A stretch of 64,000 nucleotides of DNA from Nectonema munidae (taxonomy: Eukaryota; Nematomorpha; Nectonematoida; Nectonematidae). Made by a program: the position numbers and the translations under genes. The notes under the pieces are model-generated. The model had not been told where the DNA came from. It ran no database searches and was given only the letters and a program-made list of their open reading frames with translations. Each line of letters starts with the position of its first letter. Positions within the stretch are counted from its first letter, which is position 1. Where the stretch lies: NCBI GenBank assembly GCA_030549495.1, contig JAUIRK010001054.1:124001-188000 (forward strand), given 5' to 3'. Positions 39,709 through 52,758 of this stretch are shown here, piece by piece.

Positions 39709-40211
39709 CAGGGGTGTAGCCAGAAGGGGTCTGGGGCGCCGTGCCCCCAACTTCCAATTGTGCCCCTCTAACTTTCTTCGTAAATTTAGTAAATATTTAC
39801 GATATTATTTTTTTATTTTCGTACAAAGGTTTTCTATATTTAGTTTCTTTTTGCATTTATATTTTAAGGAGCTCTTACTATCGGAATAAGTAGAGCATTG
39901 TGTGAAGGACCATTTTCTATGATGCACGAGAGAAAAAAAACTTTCATATTTTGATTCATATACAAAAAATATTGATACTGATGTATTGGCCAAGAAATTT
40001 TCTAACAAAACTTAAAGAAATCAACTTTTTTGAGTGAGCATGTATTGGTTTTCCAAAATAAGAAAAGTTTTTTTTCTATAAATAATTGTTTTATTTACTC
40101 ACTACTTATTTTTAAAAGCATTAAATTGCCCAATTTTAAATCAAAATGTTTAGGCCCCCTCAACTTCCTCTTGTGCCCCCTATCAACTTCCAATTTCTCG
40201 CTACTGCCCTG
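39709..40211. mobile_element. hAT MITE, copy in unit 1
   Basis: Ends CAGGGGTGTAGCCAG and CGCTACTGCCCTG, with flanking 8-mers gatataat and catacaat (6/8 match). The interior is non-coding with GTGCCCCC / CAACTTCC words near both ends. An inverted, longer relative lies at 44957-46032. Confidence 0.72.
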
Positions 40212-41141
40212 CATACAATACTAGAAGTTCAAACGAAATAAAAAAATTGATTACAGTCTTAAAGGGTTGGATATTTTAATTTTAAAAATTAATTGATTTT
40301 TAAACTATTCGGTTGAACACCGAATTCTCTTCAAAAACAGAAACAATTTTGACTTAGTTTTTTTGTCGAAAACTAAATTGTACGAGTACCAAGACGTTCA
40401 AAAACCGAAGTTCCACTGTATATAAAATAAGTGATGAAATTTTCCTATACATTGAAAACAAAAAATTATGTATATTCAAGTAATCTATCTTTATAATGTC
40501 TAAAAATCAATATGAAAATTTGCATGAATAATTGCATCTAATTCTAGCAAACCTCTGTGGAGAATTTATTTTTTACTTTAAAAAGACAAATGTATTATGG
40601 AAAAGAGTTAAATAAGATAATTGATGGAATAATTTATTTAAAGCAAAAAGTGCAAAGATTTTATAGCTCAGAAATTACTTAATCTTATCTTAATTTTTTA
40701 TCATTTATAATTTAAATTTAAAGAAATTAAGTAAATTAGGACATTGTTCTATAGTTAGGGATTTTTTAGTTGTCGGCATTGCAACCAAGGTTATAATAAT
40801 CTCCATAGCTGGACAGACAGTAAGGACAAGCGCGATTATTATTAAATTTCAAAATTTTCATTGTATATTTTAAAATAATAGTGGAATAGTAGTTTTGGCG
40901 GGGCGGGGGGGGGGGGGGGAGAAGTTTGAAGTGCATTATAAGAATAATATTATGCGAAAAAAAGAGTTTATCACTAGGATAAGCACTAAATTTTCCAAAA
41001 ATAGATTGTTTGAGCGAAGTAAGATAAATAAATAGACGCAAATAGTTAATGAAATAAATTAACAACTCGGATATTTATTTTTGTATATTTAAACTATGAT
41101 AAATTTGGCAATGTAACTACTTATTTTGTAAATTAAGAAAG

Positions 41142-41514
41142 AAGTATCATTTCCATTTCTCCTTTTTGTAGATGACATCTGGGCATACCTTCCTTTGTCT
41201 AAAATATAAAATGCTAAAAATATTGATTCAGATATTCTAAACAAAGAATTATGTTTAAATTATGAATGGTCTAATATGCATAACTTGATTTTGAATAAAA
41301 AAAATCAAAATGCATGATAATTTCTAATATGAATAAAAGTTATAATTTTTTGAAATTTACTGGTATTAATGAAGTAAAAATTGTTAAGATACTTGGTTTA
41401 CTATTAGATAGCAAAATGAAGTTCAAGGAACACATTGATCAACTGGCTCTCATTCTATATTGAGTTATCGGTATTCTATTTTTTTTACCAAAACATTTTC
41501 CCTTTAAATATTAA
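41142..41514 (+). pseudogene. LINE RT fragment (FVDD), unit 2
   Basis: Duplicate of 36770-37142. It has an extra stop near its end relative to unit 1 (TATATTGAG for TATATCGAG) and Leu for Phe at LLDSKMKF. Confidence 0.7.
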
Positions 41515-43842
41515 AGAAAGAAAGAAATTTATTGAATGATAATCAACATTTAAAAGAAGCGTTTCCTAATTCACTAAATCCCAAGAGCACACAGAAAGTT
41601 AATGAAAGCCGCTGGTTGTGTCACTCTATCACTTGTTCAAATCAAAAATAAGGCGTAGTAATAGTAGGCTTCTCTATTGATGTGTAGATATAGGTTAATG
41701 ATTTTATATGTAATAATAATAAAATTAATAATATATCAACTATATAAGTATAATTTCATAAAAGTTAAATGTACATAATATATCAATAAAAGTATTAATG
41801 GAATTCAAATGCATAAAGTGTTAGAAGAACAAAATTAAAAGAAAATAGAAGGAGTTTAGGGGGATACTGCATATGTGTTGTGCGTCTCTGGATTGCAAAT
41901 ATAACATAGACTTGATGCACTTGCTCGGTAGCTGTTCAAAATCGTTTCGTCATTAATGCATCAACTTTTGGAAGCAAATTTCCATCAAGAAAATCATTTA
42001 TAATGTGACCAAAAAATTCCAAAATTCAGGAACTTTAAAAACCATACTTTGCTTGGATACTTTCCTTTTCTCACGAAAAACATGAAGCTTGTAAGGAAAT
42101 CTTTTTTCATATTTGTCAAAACTTCCTGATAATGTGAAAAAGTCAGCAAAGTTCAGGGGGAATTGACCAAAAAAAACTTGATGGGAGTTTTAATCAACTT
42201 TATTTTATATATGTCTTGAATTTTGAAGCACTTAATTTCTTTAAACTTTTCACTTGTATGGCCGTTGTATTTGAGGTTTAATACATATCTGACTATTTTC
42301 TTTTGGATTAAAAAAATCCTATCCAAGTTAACATGAGCCCAGTTTACCAATGAAAGAAAATAAAGGTAAAACAAGGGTGTTGTATAGTAAGACTTTTAAC
42401 TTTGTTTAGTAGAAAGTTTGGACCTCGAAATAATGATAACATACTATTCAGTTTAGTTGCTAAAGAGTCTATCTGAAATTTCCAGGACATCCACTATTAT
42501 ACCAAGAAATTTAATAGATTCGGCTACCTTATTGTATTCAGATCCATTTTAAAGCCTATACCATTGCTTTTAACGTGCTTTTGGGAGAAAAAAATAGCTT
42601 TAGTTTTCTCACTGCTGATAATTAGATTATTTTTTTTAGCCCATAGTTGATAAAACTTAGTAGTTCGTTTGTTTTGGTGATATCACGGTCTGAAAAATCA
42701 ATAAGCATTGAAATGTCGTCAGCATAAGCATAACAATGTATGCCTTTACTCTCAATCTCATTTAGAAACGAGTTAATATATATAATGAACTGTAGCGGCC
42801 CTAATATTGAGCCTTGAGGGACGCCTGTATTAGGTTAACGTTTGACACATGAATGGTAATTGTTAATACGAACAATAAAGGACCTTTCTGTTAGAAAAGA
42901 TTTAATAAACTTGATCAAATTAAGACTAAAATTGTATGATATCCAAGCATCACATAAGAATCGAATCGAAAGAGAATCAAAAGCATTTTTTAGATATAAA
43001 AAAATTCCTAAGCAGTCTTGTTTGTGTTCCCAAAGATAACAACGTCTTTAATAAAAATTGAGTGCAGATTTTCTATAGAATGAAGCTTACGAAAGCCAAA
43101 CTGAGATGATGAAAACAAAGTGTTATATTCAAAATAGTTGTAGATTATGTTATAAATGATCCTTTCAAAAACCTTAGATAAAATAGGAACAATAGATATT
43201 GCTCTATAATTTTCTAAGTCATACCTGTTCCCTTTTTTGAATATGGGGACAACTTTACTGATATTAAAATTATTGAGAAAAATTCCTTCATTCAAACATC
43301 TGTTGAAAATGTATCTCAAAGGGCAACATATGTAAGGAGCGATAAATTTAATAAGTTTTGCAGTATGGCCAAAAAATCAGAACTATTGTTATTTTTTAAT
43401 GATTTGTTACTGAGAAGAATGTCATTCAGAGAGATTTCATTGGAAGCATAGTTTAAAATTAAAGTAAAATCTTGAAAATGAACAGACCTATTATCATGAA
43501 GTAATTAACGTTTTTTCCAGAAAAACCATTGAAACAAATCAGGTAAGCTCTCATCATTGACTGAAGTACCTTTAACTTTAATGTTGATCTTATTTACCTT
43601 ATTGCCCACCTAAGACGACTTATTTCTCTCCATATATTTTTAGTATCGTTTTTATAATTAGAAAATATCTTGTCAAAATATTTTTGCTTGGCTATGTCTA
43701 TATTTACTCTGTTTTGATAATAATTTTGTGCTTGATAAAATGTGGGCATTCAGAATATTTAAAAATTGTCAGAAGCGGATTCAATACTTAGTCTTGAATT
43801 GATATACAAACAACTATTCCTTCCTTACATTAACTATATTAT
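41515..43842 (-). mobile_element. LINE, 5'-truncated RT, unit 2
   Basis: Duplicate of the element at 37143-39470, with identical translation of the RT finger block (43319-43008) and the C-terminal block (42374-42153), including GVPQGS and YADD. Confidence 0.82.
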
Positions 43843-43848
43843 TGTTAA

Positions 43849-44046
43849 TTGATTTCCCTTTTTAAAAACGCATCGAATATCTCCAAAAAACGCGTTCTAA
43901 GAAGGATTTTTAACATGAAGTTTGATCACACTGCAGGATTTTTTTATCGAAATAAATTGTTAAAATTGGAAAAAAATTTTAAACAGAGAGTTGGGGTATT
44001 TTTCTACAAAAATTTCAACGGTTATTTGCAAAATGTATTCGGGTAG
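43849..44046 (+). pseudogene. LINE C-terminal fragment, unit 2
   Basis: Duplicate of 39480-39675. A one-base shorter A run opens the frame a little further upstream than in unit 1. Confidence 0.55.
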
Positions 44047-44079
44047 TTGATTAGTTATAACATGAAACTCAGATATAAT

Positions 44080-44581
44080 CAGGGGTGTAGCCAGAAGGGG
44101 TCTGGGGCGCCGTGCCCCCAACTTCCAATTGTGCCCTCTAACTTTCTTCGTAAATTTAGTAAATATTTACGATATTATTTTTTTATTTTCGTACAAAGGT
44201 TTTCTATATTTAGTTTCTTTTTGCATTTATATTTTAAGGAGCTCTTACTATCGGAATAAGTAGAGCATTGTGTGAAGGACCATTTTCTATGATGCACGAG
44301 AGAAAAAAAACTTTCATATTTAGATTCATATACAAAAAATATTGATACTGATGTATTGGCCAAGAAATTTTCTAACAAAACTTAAAGAAATCAACTTTTT
44401 TGAGTGAGCATGTATTGGTTTTCCAAAATAAGAAAAGTTTTTTTTCTATAAATAATTGTTTTATTTACTCACTACTTATTTTTAAAAGCATTAAATTGCC
44501 CAATTTTAAATCAAAATGTTTAGGCCCCCTCAACTTCCTCTTGTGCCCCCTATCAACTTCCAATTTCTCGCTACTGCCCTG
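44080..44581. mobile_element. hAT MITE, copy in unit 2
   Basis: Duplicate of 39709-40211, arising by the segmental duplication rather than by transposition, since the flanks are duplicated too. Confidence 0.75.
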
Positions 44582-44956
44582 CATACAATACTAGAAGTTC
44601 AAACGAAATAAAAAAATTGATTACAGTCTTAAAGGGTTGGATATTTTAATTTTAAAAATTAATTGATTTTTAAACTAACAATAAACATCTCTTTTTAAAA
44701 TAGTTACTTCTAGTTAAAGAAATTTTGTCATATTAATATAACACATTTATTAAAATATCGACTACTAAGATATTATTTCTTAGTGTTTTGTAATATCTGT
44801 AAGCAATAGAGTAGTGGGTGGGGTGGTTTTTAGGGGATAGCCCAGTTTTTTTATATTTGTTTGCCTTACAGTTTATTTGAAATAATTATTTTAGTAAATA
44901 GAAATATATTAGAAATTCAATGCAACACCAAATTTCTAACTTCATAACCACGTAGT

Positions 44957-46032
44957 CAGGGCTGTAGCCAAAAATTGGAAGTTGGGGGGGGGGGGATCAA
45001 CTTTGGGGGGGGGGGGGGGCACAAGGGGAAATTGGGGGGTACAAGGGGAAGTTTGTGTGCACAAAGGGAAGTTGAGGGGCCCTGAAAATTTTGATTTAAA
45101 ATTGGGCAATTTAATGTTTTTAAAAATAAGTAATGAATAAATAAAACAATTATTTATAGAAAAAAAACTTATCTCATTTTGGAAAAACTACATGCTCTCT
45201 CAAAAAATTTCAAATCTTCTTGTTTTGTTAGAAAATTTCTTGCCCAATACATCAGTATCAATGTTTTTTATATATGAATCTAAATATGATAGCAGAATCA
45301 AGTTTTTTCTCTCTCGTGCATCATAGAAGTTAAATTTTTAAAAAAGTATATCATGAGTATTTGAGTATTTTAAAGTAACTGTGCATAAGTATTAATAAGA
45401 ATTAAAATTTTAAGGACCTTGAACAGGAGATTCAAAACAAATAAGAACTGTTTTCAACTCAAAATATTGTGGCTGCACCAACATTAAATATTTTTAGACT
45501 TCCATTGGCGTCATCTCAAGTTTTTACACTTGTGATATTTCGTCTTATGAAAACTCAAATATCTCATTATTTGAAGTTATTATTTTTAGATCCAATTTTC
45601 ATAGGTTTGAACAACCTTCTTTTTGCTTAATAAAATATGTTATGTTATGTTATGAACAGTTTTTTCTGTATTTGCATCGAGAGACTCTAAACTTAGATAC
45701 TGAGTTCGTGATTATTATCGGATAAAGAACATTCTTCAAAAAGATATAAAAGATTTTCGTAGTTTTTGACAATAGAGTTGATTGAATCAAAATGTCCTTC
45801 CATATTTGATCCCTAATCCTTCGAATTTTCCCTCCATCATATATTTTCTCCACATTAGGCTTTCTCATAAAATTGTAAATGAGCTTACACACAGTAATGC
45901 ATCTTGAAATTTCATATATAGAATTCAAAGCATTAATCACAACAAGATGAAGCCGGTGATTCAGGCAATGTAAAAAAGAAAGAAAATAATAGGAAGTTGG
46001 GGGAAGGGGGGCACAAGAGGGGGGGGGGGGTT
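44957..46032 (-). mobile_element. Longer hAT relative of the MITE, with transposase remnant
   Basis: Begins CAGGGCTGTAGCCAAAAATT and for about 370 bp is the inverted counterpart of the MITE at 39709-40211. It then continues into sequence that the MITE lacks. On the minus strand at 45975-45650 is HCLNHRLHLVVINALNSIYE, then YNFMRKPNVEKIY, the CxxH..L core of a hAT transposase, followed by G-rich terminal words at 45990-46032. So the MITE is probably a deletion derivative of this family. The right boundary is uncertain. The AATAAAATATGTTATG repeat near 45625-45652 may be the tail of a separate insertion. Confidence 0.68.
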
Positions 46033-49000
46033 ATGATGTAGTTGTGAATACGTCGTTTTCTTTAGGGCTGCTATACTACTCTCATATTATTGCATATTAA
46101 TATATTTATGACACTTTTTTTACTATTTTCAATATACCATAACTTTGTAACGTGTTGTTGGAAAAATAAACTGTGATATTGGCAAAACCCTTCATTTTCT
46201 TTATCTTTTCCACTGAAATTGCGAAAACTTGTTTGGATTTATTTAAAAAAAAGCACACCAAATATTCCCTTTTTTTGTAATTCTTAATAAATTATTTAAA
46301 AATATGTGGCAACGCTACCACAAATTTTATATTTGTCAAATTTCAAAACTTTGCTATTTATGTTTGAACTTTTATTGCAAAAGGTTTGAGAAATGTAACA
46401 TTTTTTCCTATAATGACTCACATTCCTTATCTATCTATAATTTTTTTTTTCAATTTTCTAATTCTCTTTTTCTATTAACAAATTAGCTTTTGAAAGATAA
46501 TAAATTTTCTTAAAAAATCTTCCATATCCATGATTATTTTTTTGTATATTGTATATAAATTCTACCGAAATTTACCCTTCATTATTATTATATTTAGATT
46601 TTGTAATCAATTTATATTTATTACCTTTAAATTATTGATTTTTTTCTGTTTTGTTCTTAATTATCTTTATTTAAACACTAAATTATCTAAAAATAGTTAT
46701 GAAACAAAACAAATTCTTATGATAGTTTTCATATATGCTAAATTAATTTTGAGTAGTTTCATATTGCCTAGAACACTATACTTTCCTTAAAAATATCATA
46801 TCCACTTTTTAAATAATTAAAAAATCTAGTCAAAATTTGTGTACTAGACCTTTATAATAAAATTTGAAATATTTCACTCTAATATAAATAGAATTTTCCT
46901 TTTTTCTAATTTAGTATTTTTTATTTAGTTTTGCTCGAATTATATAATGTCTTTTGTACAATATATCATTCTATATTTGACTTGTACTAAAAATAGTTCT
47001 AACAACCCATTAAAAAGTTTACATTATAGTAAATCATGTTCAACTTTTAATTAGTTATTTTCTTATTAATAATTGTTTTTATTTTGATTTATGCCTCTAT
47101 TTTAAAGTTTGGTCATGAAATCACGTTTTTAATAACAACTTATTTTTAAAACCACAGAGCAATTTAATCAATTAAATGTGTGAGAAAATATGCTATAATT
47201 GACAGATTTTTTGCTATTTTTTTCTTATCTCCAATCATTTTAAAATATTCACAATTCTTAATGATTTGGGTGGAGTTATTTATGCAATGCATTGCTAGAT
47301 TTTCTAAATCTTTTTAAATAGATTATTTATTCATAATCGCATCCTTCAATATATATTTATCATATTTATTTCAATTTACAGCCACATTATCTTTTACATA
47401 AATATTTACTAATTAGGATTTGTGGTTATATAGTGGATGATTTTTATTTTCAGTACACATATCTCTAAAATTGATTTTAGAATGGATGTTTTTATTGTTA
47501 ACATTAATATTTTTGTGATTAAATCATGAATGAATTGATAAAATTTAATTGTGTAATGTATATACATACAGAGGGGAAGCGTCTACTTATCACGATACTA
47601 ACCTATGGGTACTATATGATAAAGGATATTTCAACTGAAAGAGCACCCACTCTAAATAGTAAGTAGGTACTTTCGTAAAAAAAATTCAAAATCAATACCA
47701 CCCTATTTTAAAATTTTTATAGTTCAATTGAAATACAAATTTAGTGAAAAAATTAATCCAAAAATTCATTTCATTAACTTTTTTTCTATTTTTATCGTTA
47801 AATTTAAATCTGGGTTATCTTTTTTATGATTAATTTTCTAGTGTTCCGCCAGACATAATGTTCAAATTGTAGCATCACATCCCCTTTCTTGGCAAATAAT
47901 TGTTTATTAAAGGAAGTTTTTTATCGGTTCCTTCTCGATAATTTATATAATCAGATTTTATTATTCTAAAGTACTTCGAGCCTTTTTTTGAACTTGATTT
48001 CATTCCTCAAATAATTAAATCTTTTAATTTTCAGATAATCTAGAGAAATGTGTTCTACTACTTTTTTTTCTTTCCAGCCTTTTGAAAGATATTTACAAGA
48101 TATGCAATCTTCACTTTTTTCCTTGTTTTCTTGACAAAACAATCCTTCTAATTCTCTGGTAAAATAAAATTTACTTCACTGGTCGTGAGGATTCATGTCA
48201 ATAACAGGTTTGCGGTAATTGACAGACTCGATAAAAGCAAATTGTTTTTTCATCTTTTTTTATAAAGTTAAAAAAAAATTTCGGGATTGAAAATTTCCTT
48301 AGACACATAAATAGAAATTTTATTTGCAATAATCACACAATCATTATTGTATGCAGAGTTATCTACTGTTTCTTCGTTTTCTGTATATTTGTTCTCTTCA
48401 GTCTATCTTTATCTAATAGCTTTTTTTTTCAACAAGTTTTTCTCCAGGTCGACTTGAATATTTTTATCTAATAGCTTTACGCCAATTAAGAAATCTTTTT
48501 GAAAAGGGCATCTTAATGTTATTTCTTTTTTATGCAATGCTTCAACATCAATTTCTGACATATATCATGCCTTCATCCAAATTTTTCTTAAAACATTAAA
48601 CATTTTTAACGCTACATTATTGACGTCCCAAGATTTAGCGTTGGAGTAGTGTGAACATAATCGATGCAAAGTCCCTGATGTTTTTTCCAATTGAAAGTTT
48701 CTTGTGCAAGAATGTCATCCCAAAGGGAAAGAGAAGAACACACATCAACAGCATCAAGATGAGACATGTGCAATCCCTTGTATCCCATTTTGAGATTACT
48801 AGCTCTCTAAAGATGATGAAACAACCTCTCTAAAGGATCTATACCATTCAATACAAAAAAGGTTCACAAGGTGTGTAAACTTTAGACTTTGTAACACAAA
48901 ACATCGCATCTTAAAAGGAGGCCTATAAATCATGAAAAAGATGAGATGGAATGAAAAGTGTTAGGGGCGCACATCCTTAAAATTATCAGGGGGGGGGCGG

Positions 49001-49940
49001 AAGGGGAACGTTTTTTTTATAATTCTTAAACTTGTGTCTGAAACTCAACCGTAAAACAAGAAAAGTAATATGGAAAGTCTACTCAGAAGCCAAACAAGTC
49101 CTTTAATGATATTAAAAAGATATAAAATCGTTTGAAACTATTGGTGGAGCGAAAAGCCCTTTCACCGCCCTTGAAATTACATTGGTGGGGTCGCCCCTTG
49201 TTAAAAGTGCGGCCCGGGTATATATATATATATATTTCACTATCTTTAAAACAGTGCGAAACGTGCTGATATTATATTTTTGGGAATGGATGACATTTTT
49301 TTACTTGTATTTACTTTTCTATCAATGTTTTAACTTTTTATACTATATATAGAAATACGTTTTAAGTATGCGATCCATATAAAATGAAAATAATTAATAA
49401 CAAGTTATAAAGTTTGTACCTGTTAAATTTATTTTTTTGTCTTCTTAGTATTAGACTTTGCAAAATGTGCGATCTTCCTTGCGTTAATATTTTTTTGCTG
49501 TATTAATACCAAAAATTTATTAGTTCAAATTGCTCTCACATTTTTTCCTAATTTTGTTTGACTTTTTATTAAGAGGTTTTACTTCTTTAAGAAACTTAAT
49601 TGAATTATTCTGCTAAATATTTTTTCAACTGCAATAAATTGTAGGTTTATTATTATTAAACATATATAATATATAATATAAAGATAAGATTTCGTAAAAA
49701 TTTATACTATAATACCTTATTTCAAAATAACATTAAAAAATTTCGAATGTTATAATTGAAATTTTAAGTAAGCGCAAAAAATTAAGACAATTTATATTCA
49801 CGCGGATGAATAGATATTTCAAAACCTAATTGCATAAAATACCCCAATATATATATGAATGCTTGGATGATCAAGCAGCTTTGGTCAGGACCAGCAACGG
49901 TTGTCTCCTACCCACGTAGTGCTTGCTTTCTGCCATGACA
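46033..49940. other. No secure gene; AT-rich
   Basis: On the minus strand at about 48840-47860 there are interrupted readable stretches (YKGLHMSHLDAVDVCSSLSL, EALHKKEITLRCPFQKDFLI, FIESVNYRKPVIDMNPHD, EDCISCKYLSKGWKEKKVVE). They look like a decayed coding sequence, but I do not recognise the family. G-rich runs near 48985 and 49200 mark a further old repeat. The rest is empty. Confidence 0.35.
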
Positions 49941-49989
49941 GAGCATGATAAACATTTCAGTTTTAACTTATCTTGTTCCACGCCTTCTT

Positions 49990-50110
49990 CAAATCAAAAA
50001 TGGCTTATTGTAACCTAATTTGGGCTTCAAAAGTAATAAACTACAGTCCTTACAAAATAGAGCTGTTAAATTCGTTGAAAATAAACACCTAGATGTATCT
50101 TACGATCAAG
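49990..50110 (+). pseudogene. LINE C-terminal fragment
   Basis: Reads CNLIWASKSNKLQSLQNRAV, then KFVENKHLDVSYDQAT, the region after the RT domain of LINEs (iWaS....L..LQNRAVrf). Short and isolated. Confidence 0.5.
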
Positions 50111-50261
50111 CAACTTAATCGCATGCCCTTTTTTCTTTTGTACGCGAGAATCTATTTCCCCATCTCATTTTTCAGAATATCTTATAATTAAGTAAAGGAT
50201 ACATTCCCACAACTTGAGAAATAATGATTTTTGTTCTTGTTCAAAATAAATATTTGAATTA

Positions 50262-51315
50262 GGGTGTGAGAATGTCAGAAAGTATCAATCACTTGTACGG
50301 TTTACATCTGAAAATTTTCTCCAAGAATATTATTTAAATTTTAAACAAAGTATATTTTTATACCAAATTAAGCATGCTGATTTCATTTCTCAACCCAGTT
50401 TTAGCAATTAAGATTTCAAAATCTTTTAAAAATTCCAATCAAATTTGGGGTTTACATCTGAAAAAATGTCTCCAAAACATATTAAAATATATTTTTTTTA
50501 AATAAATCGAACATGCCGATTTTATTTCTCGATTCATTTTTTGCAATTAGAGTGTGAAACTGTCAATCATATTTGGCAAAGATTATTTCCTACAATATTA
50601 TTTATATTCTCAATAAAAAATATTTTTTATAGTAGATCTCCATGCTGATTTCATTTTTGGACACAGTTTTCGTAATTGCGATGTGGAAATATCAATCAAA
50701 TTTGTTAGTTTCGCTTGAAAATGTTCTCCAAAAACATTTATTCACATTTTAAGTTAAATATTTTTTAAACTAAATTGACCATGCGCTGATACCATTTTTG
50801 GCTAAGTTTTCACCATTATTGTGAAAAAAATGTGTTAACGTGGAAATAGAATGATGAGTGAAAATTATCTCATAAACATACTTTCATATTTAAATAAAAT
50901 TTGAATTTTTATTTTTAAGTTGTCTATTACGATGCTCAGTTCATTTCAGGACATAATTATGCTAATTAGGGTGCAAGAATGTAGGGAATTATCAATGAAG
51001 TTTGAGATTTCGGAAAAAAATTGAAATTAGAAAATTCGTTTTTGATTGAAAATCACAATTAAAATTTCTCAAAAAACCCAAATCAAAAAACTTATTTTGA
51101 TCGAAAAGTACAATTAAAATTTTTGAGGATAAAATTCCTACTAAAAATATCCTTCAAATTTAAAATAATTTGTTAATACAATATCGTTCATGTTTTTCCA
51201 TTTCTGTACTTCTTTTTGTCCATTACAGTGTAAAAATGGGTGAAAGTATCAATCGAATTGGCAAAAATCAGTTTTTTCCAAAAAATCATTTGTCAAGTTT
51301 TTTCTCACAATCAAA
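50262..51315. repeat. Ancient satellite-like array, about 6-7 units of 130-150 bp
   Basis: Units share an order of words: GTGTGAGAATGTC...AATCAAATTTGG, then TCTCCAAAAACAT, then CATGCTGATTTCATTTT...CACAGTTTT..CAATTA. Starts are near 50262, 50411, 50550, 50680, 50823, 50970 and 51229. The sixth unit is disrupted by a 47-bp direct repeat at 51030-51125. Highly diverged and non-coding. Confidence 0.7.
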
Positions 51316-52758
51316 AATTTAAGTATGCGAGAAGTAAGGGAATTGAAGGCACATTGAAATGAGAGCGCATAATCATAAGAAAAATGAAATAGTATCTCGT
51401 TTAATAAAATGCTTTTATATTGTCAATATAGTAGTCCTTTGAAGAGCTATATAGTTTTTAGAAACAAGTATGTAACCTATCTACATGGAGAATGCATCGT
51501 GTTCCAATGAACTAGGAGATGGTGTAAAAATCGTGTATTGAAGCTTTCAAAAAACATTTTGACCTTGTAGAAGAAGCTCCTTCCTTGTGAATCGAAAATC
51601 TTTAAACCGTGATCTTTTTAGTCAACATTTCAATCATTAAAAGTACCAATATGCTTAAAAAAAATGAATATCAAAAGAATTTATAAGTGGGAATCGAATG
51701 TGGGCATTTTTTCCTGTGTTATGGAAGAGAAAGTCTTTTAGATGATAAATGTGGACAACTTTTTCTAATTGAAAAAAGCCGATTATGAATGATTTAAAAT
51801 GAAGGACACAAATTTTTAAATTGGATTGGTCAGCGAATATCGAGAGTGATATCTGTTCATATCTCTTTAATAGAAAAGATCGGAAATCTTTTAAATTCTG
51901 GGCTCCCTAAAAAAGGTTTTTTCAAACATAGATTGCACAAATTGAATTTCTGATGAAAGTACAAGTTTAGAATGAAGAAAAATTTAGATACCCTACAAAG
52001 TATAGGAGAAATGAAATACAGACTTGAAAAAGAAGGATAAACTAAGGAAAAAGAAGGGGCACCAAGAAGTGCAAAAAGTGCTCGATTTAGTTAGAGTAGA
52101 ACCCAGTAATATTTTTCACCATACAATTTTTATATAAATTTTATTTCTGAAATTAAATATATAACATTTATGAATTTAATTTTTATGAGCTTTAGCCAAT
52201 AAGATCTCAGGTTGCTTTGAGTAGAAATTTGGTCCCATCCGTATTTATGGGATGGATAAAATCATTTTTATAAATTATTTTATCGATTGGGCTTAAATAT
52301 ATAAAAGGCAATGCAGTGTCGGATTAACTAAATATATAACCATTTTAACCACATTGAAATTTTGTATTCATTACCTGTGCATATATTGTCAAAACGCAGT
52401 CGTGATTAAATAGAGAAGGTCGATTTGCTAGATCGAATCAAATTGTTCAAGAATGATAAAAAAAATAACTGACCACAAATTAATCAAAGTTAAAGAGAAT
52501 CAAATTGAGTATGTTCGATTTATTGCGTGTGGATAAGTTTATTTTAAAATAAGGAGAGAAAGTGTTTGGCGTTAAGTCATTTGTAAAAGCTAATTTACTC
52601 TTAGAAGAACTATTATTGCCCAACGAGTGGGTGTTGGAATTAACATGAAAATTGAAGAGTTTACCTTCGCAAGGAAGAAAGAGACCAGTATATTGTAAAA
52701 GTCAGAGTGCATAAAACAGGGATTAGTGTTAGGTTTTTTTATTATCTAATGCCTAACC
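51316..52758. other. No gene seen
   Basis: AT-rich sequence without recognisable features. Confidence 0.55.

Larger units (their letters stand above)
35937..40307. repeat. Tandem duplication, unit 1 (4.37 kb)
   Basis: Directly repeated as 40308-44677 with about 15 differences that I could see, so about 99.6-99.7% identical. Both units start TTCGGTTGAACACC. Unit 1 joins unit 2 at TTAAACTA|TTCGG with only one base of junction homology. Contents: Tigger right end, plus-strand LINE pieces, a minus-strand LINE and a hAT MITE. Confidence 0.95.
40308..44677. repeat. Tandem duplication, unit 2 (4.37 kb)
   Basis: Second copy of the unit, ending TTTTTAAACTA before unique sequence ACAATAAAC. It begins with a Tigger right end that lacks its left part, which shows that unit 2's left boundary is the new junction. 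Differences include the length of a G run at 40904-40919 and scattered single bases. Confidence 0.95.
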
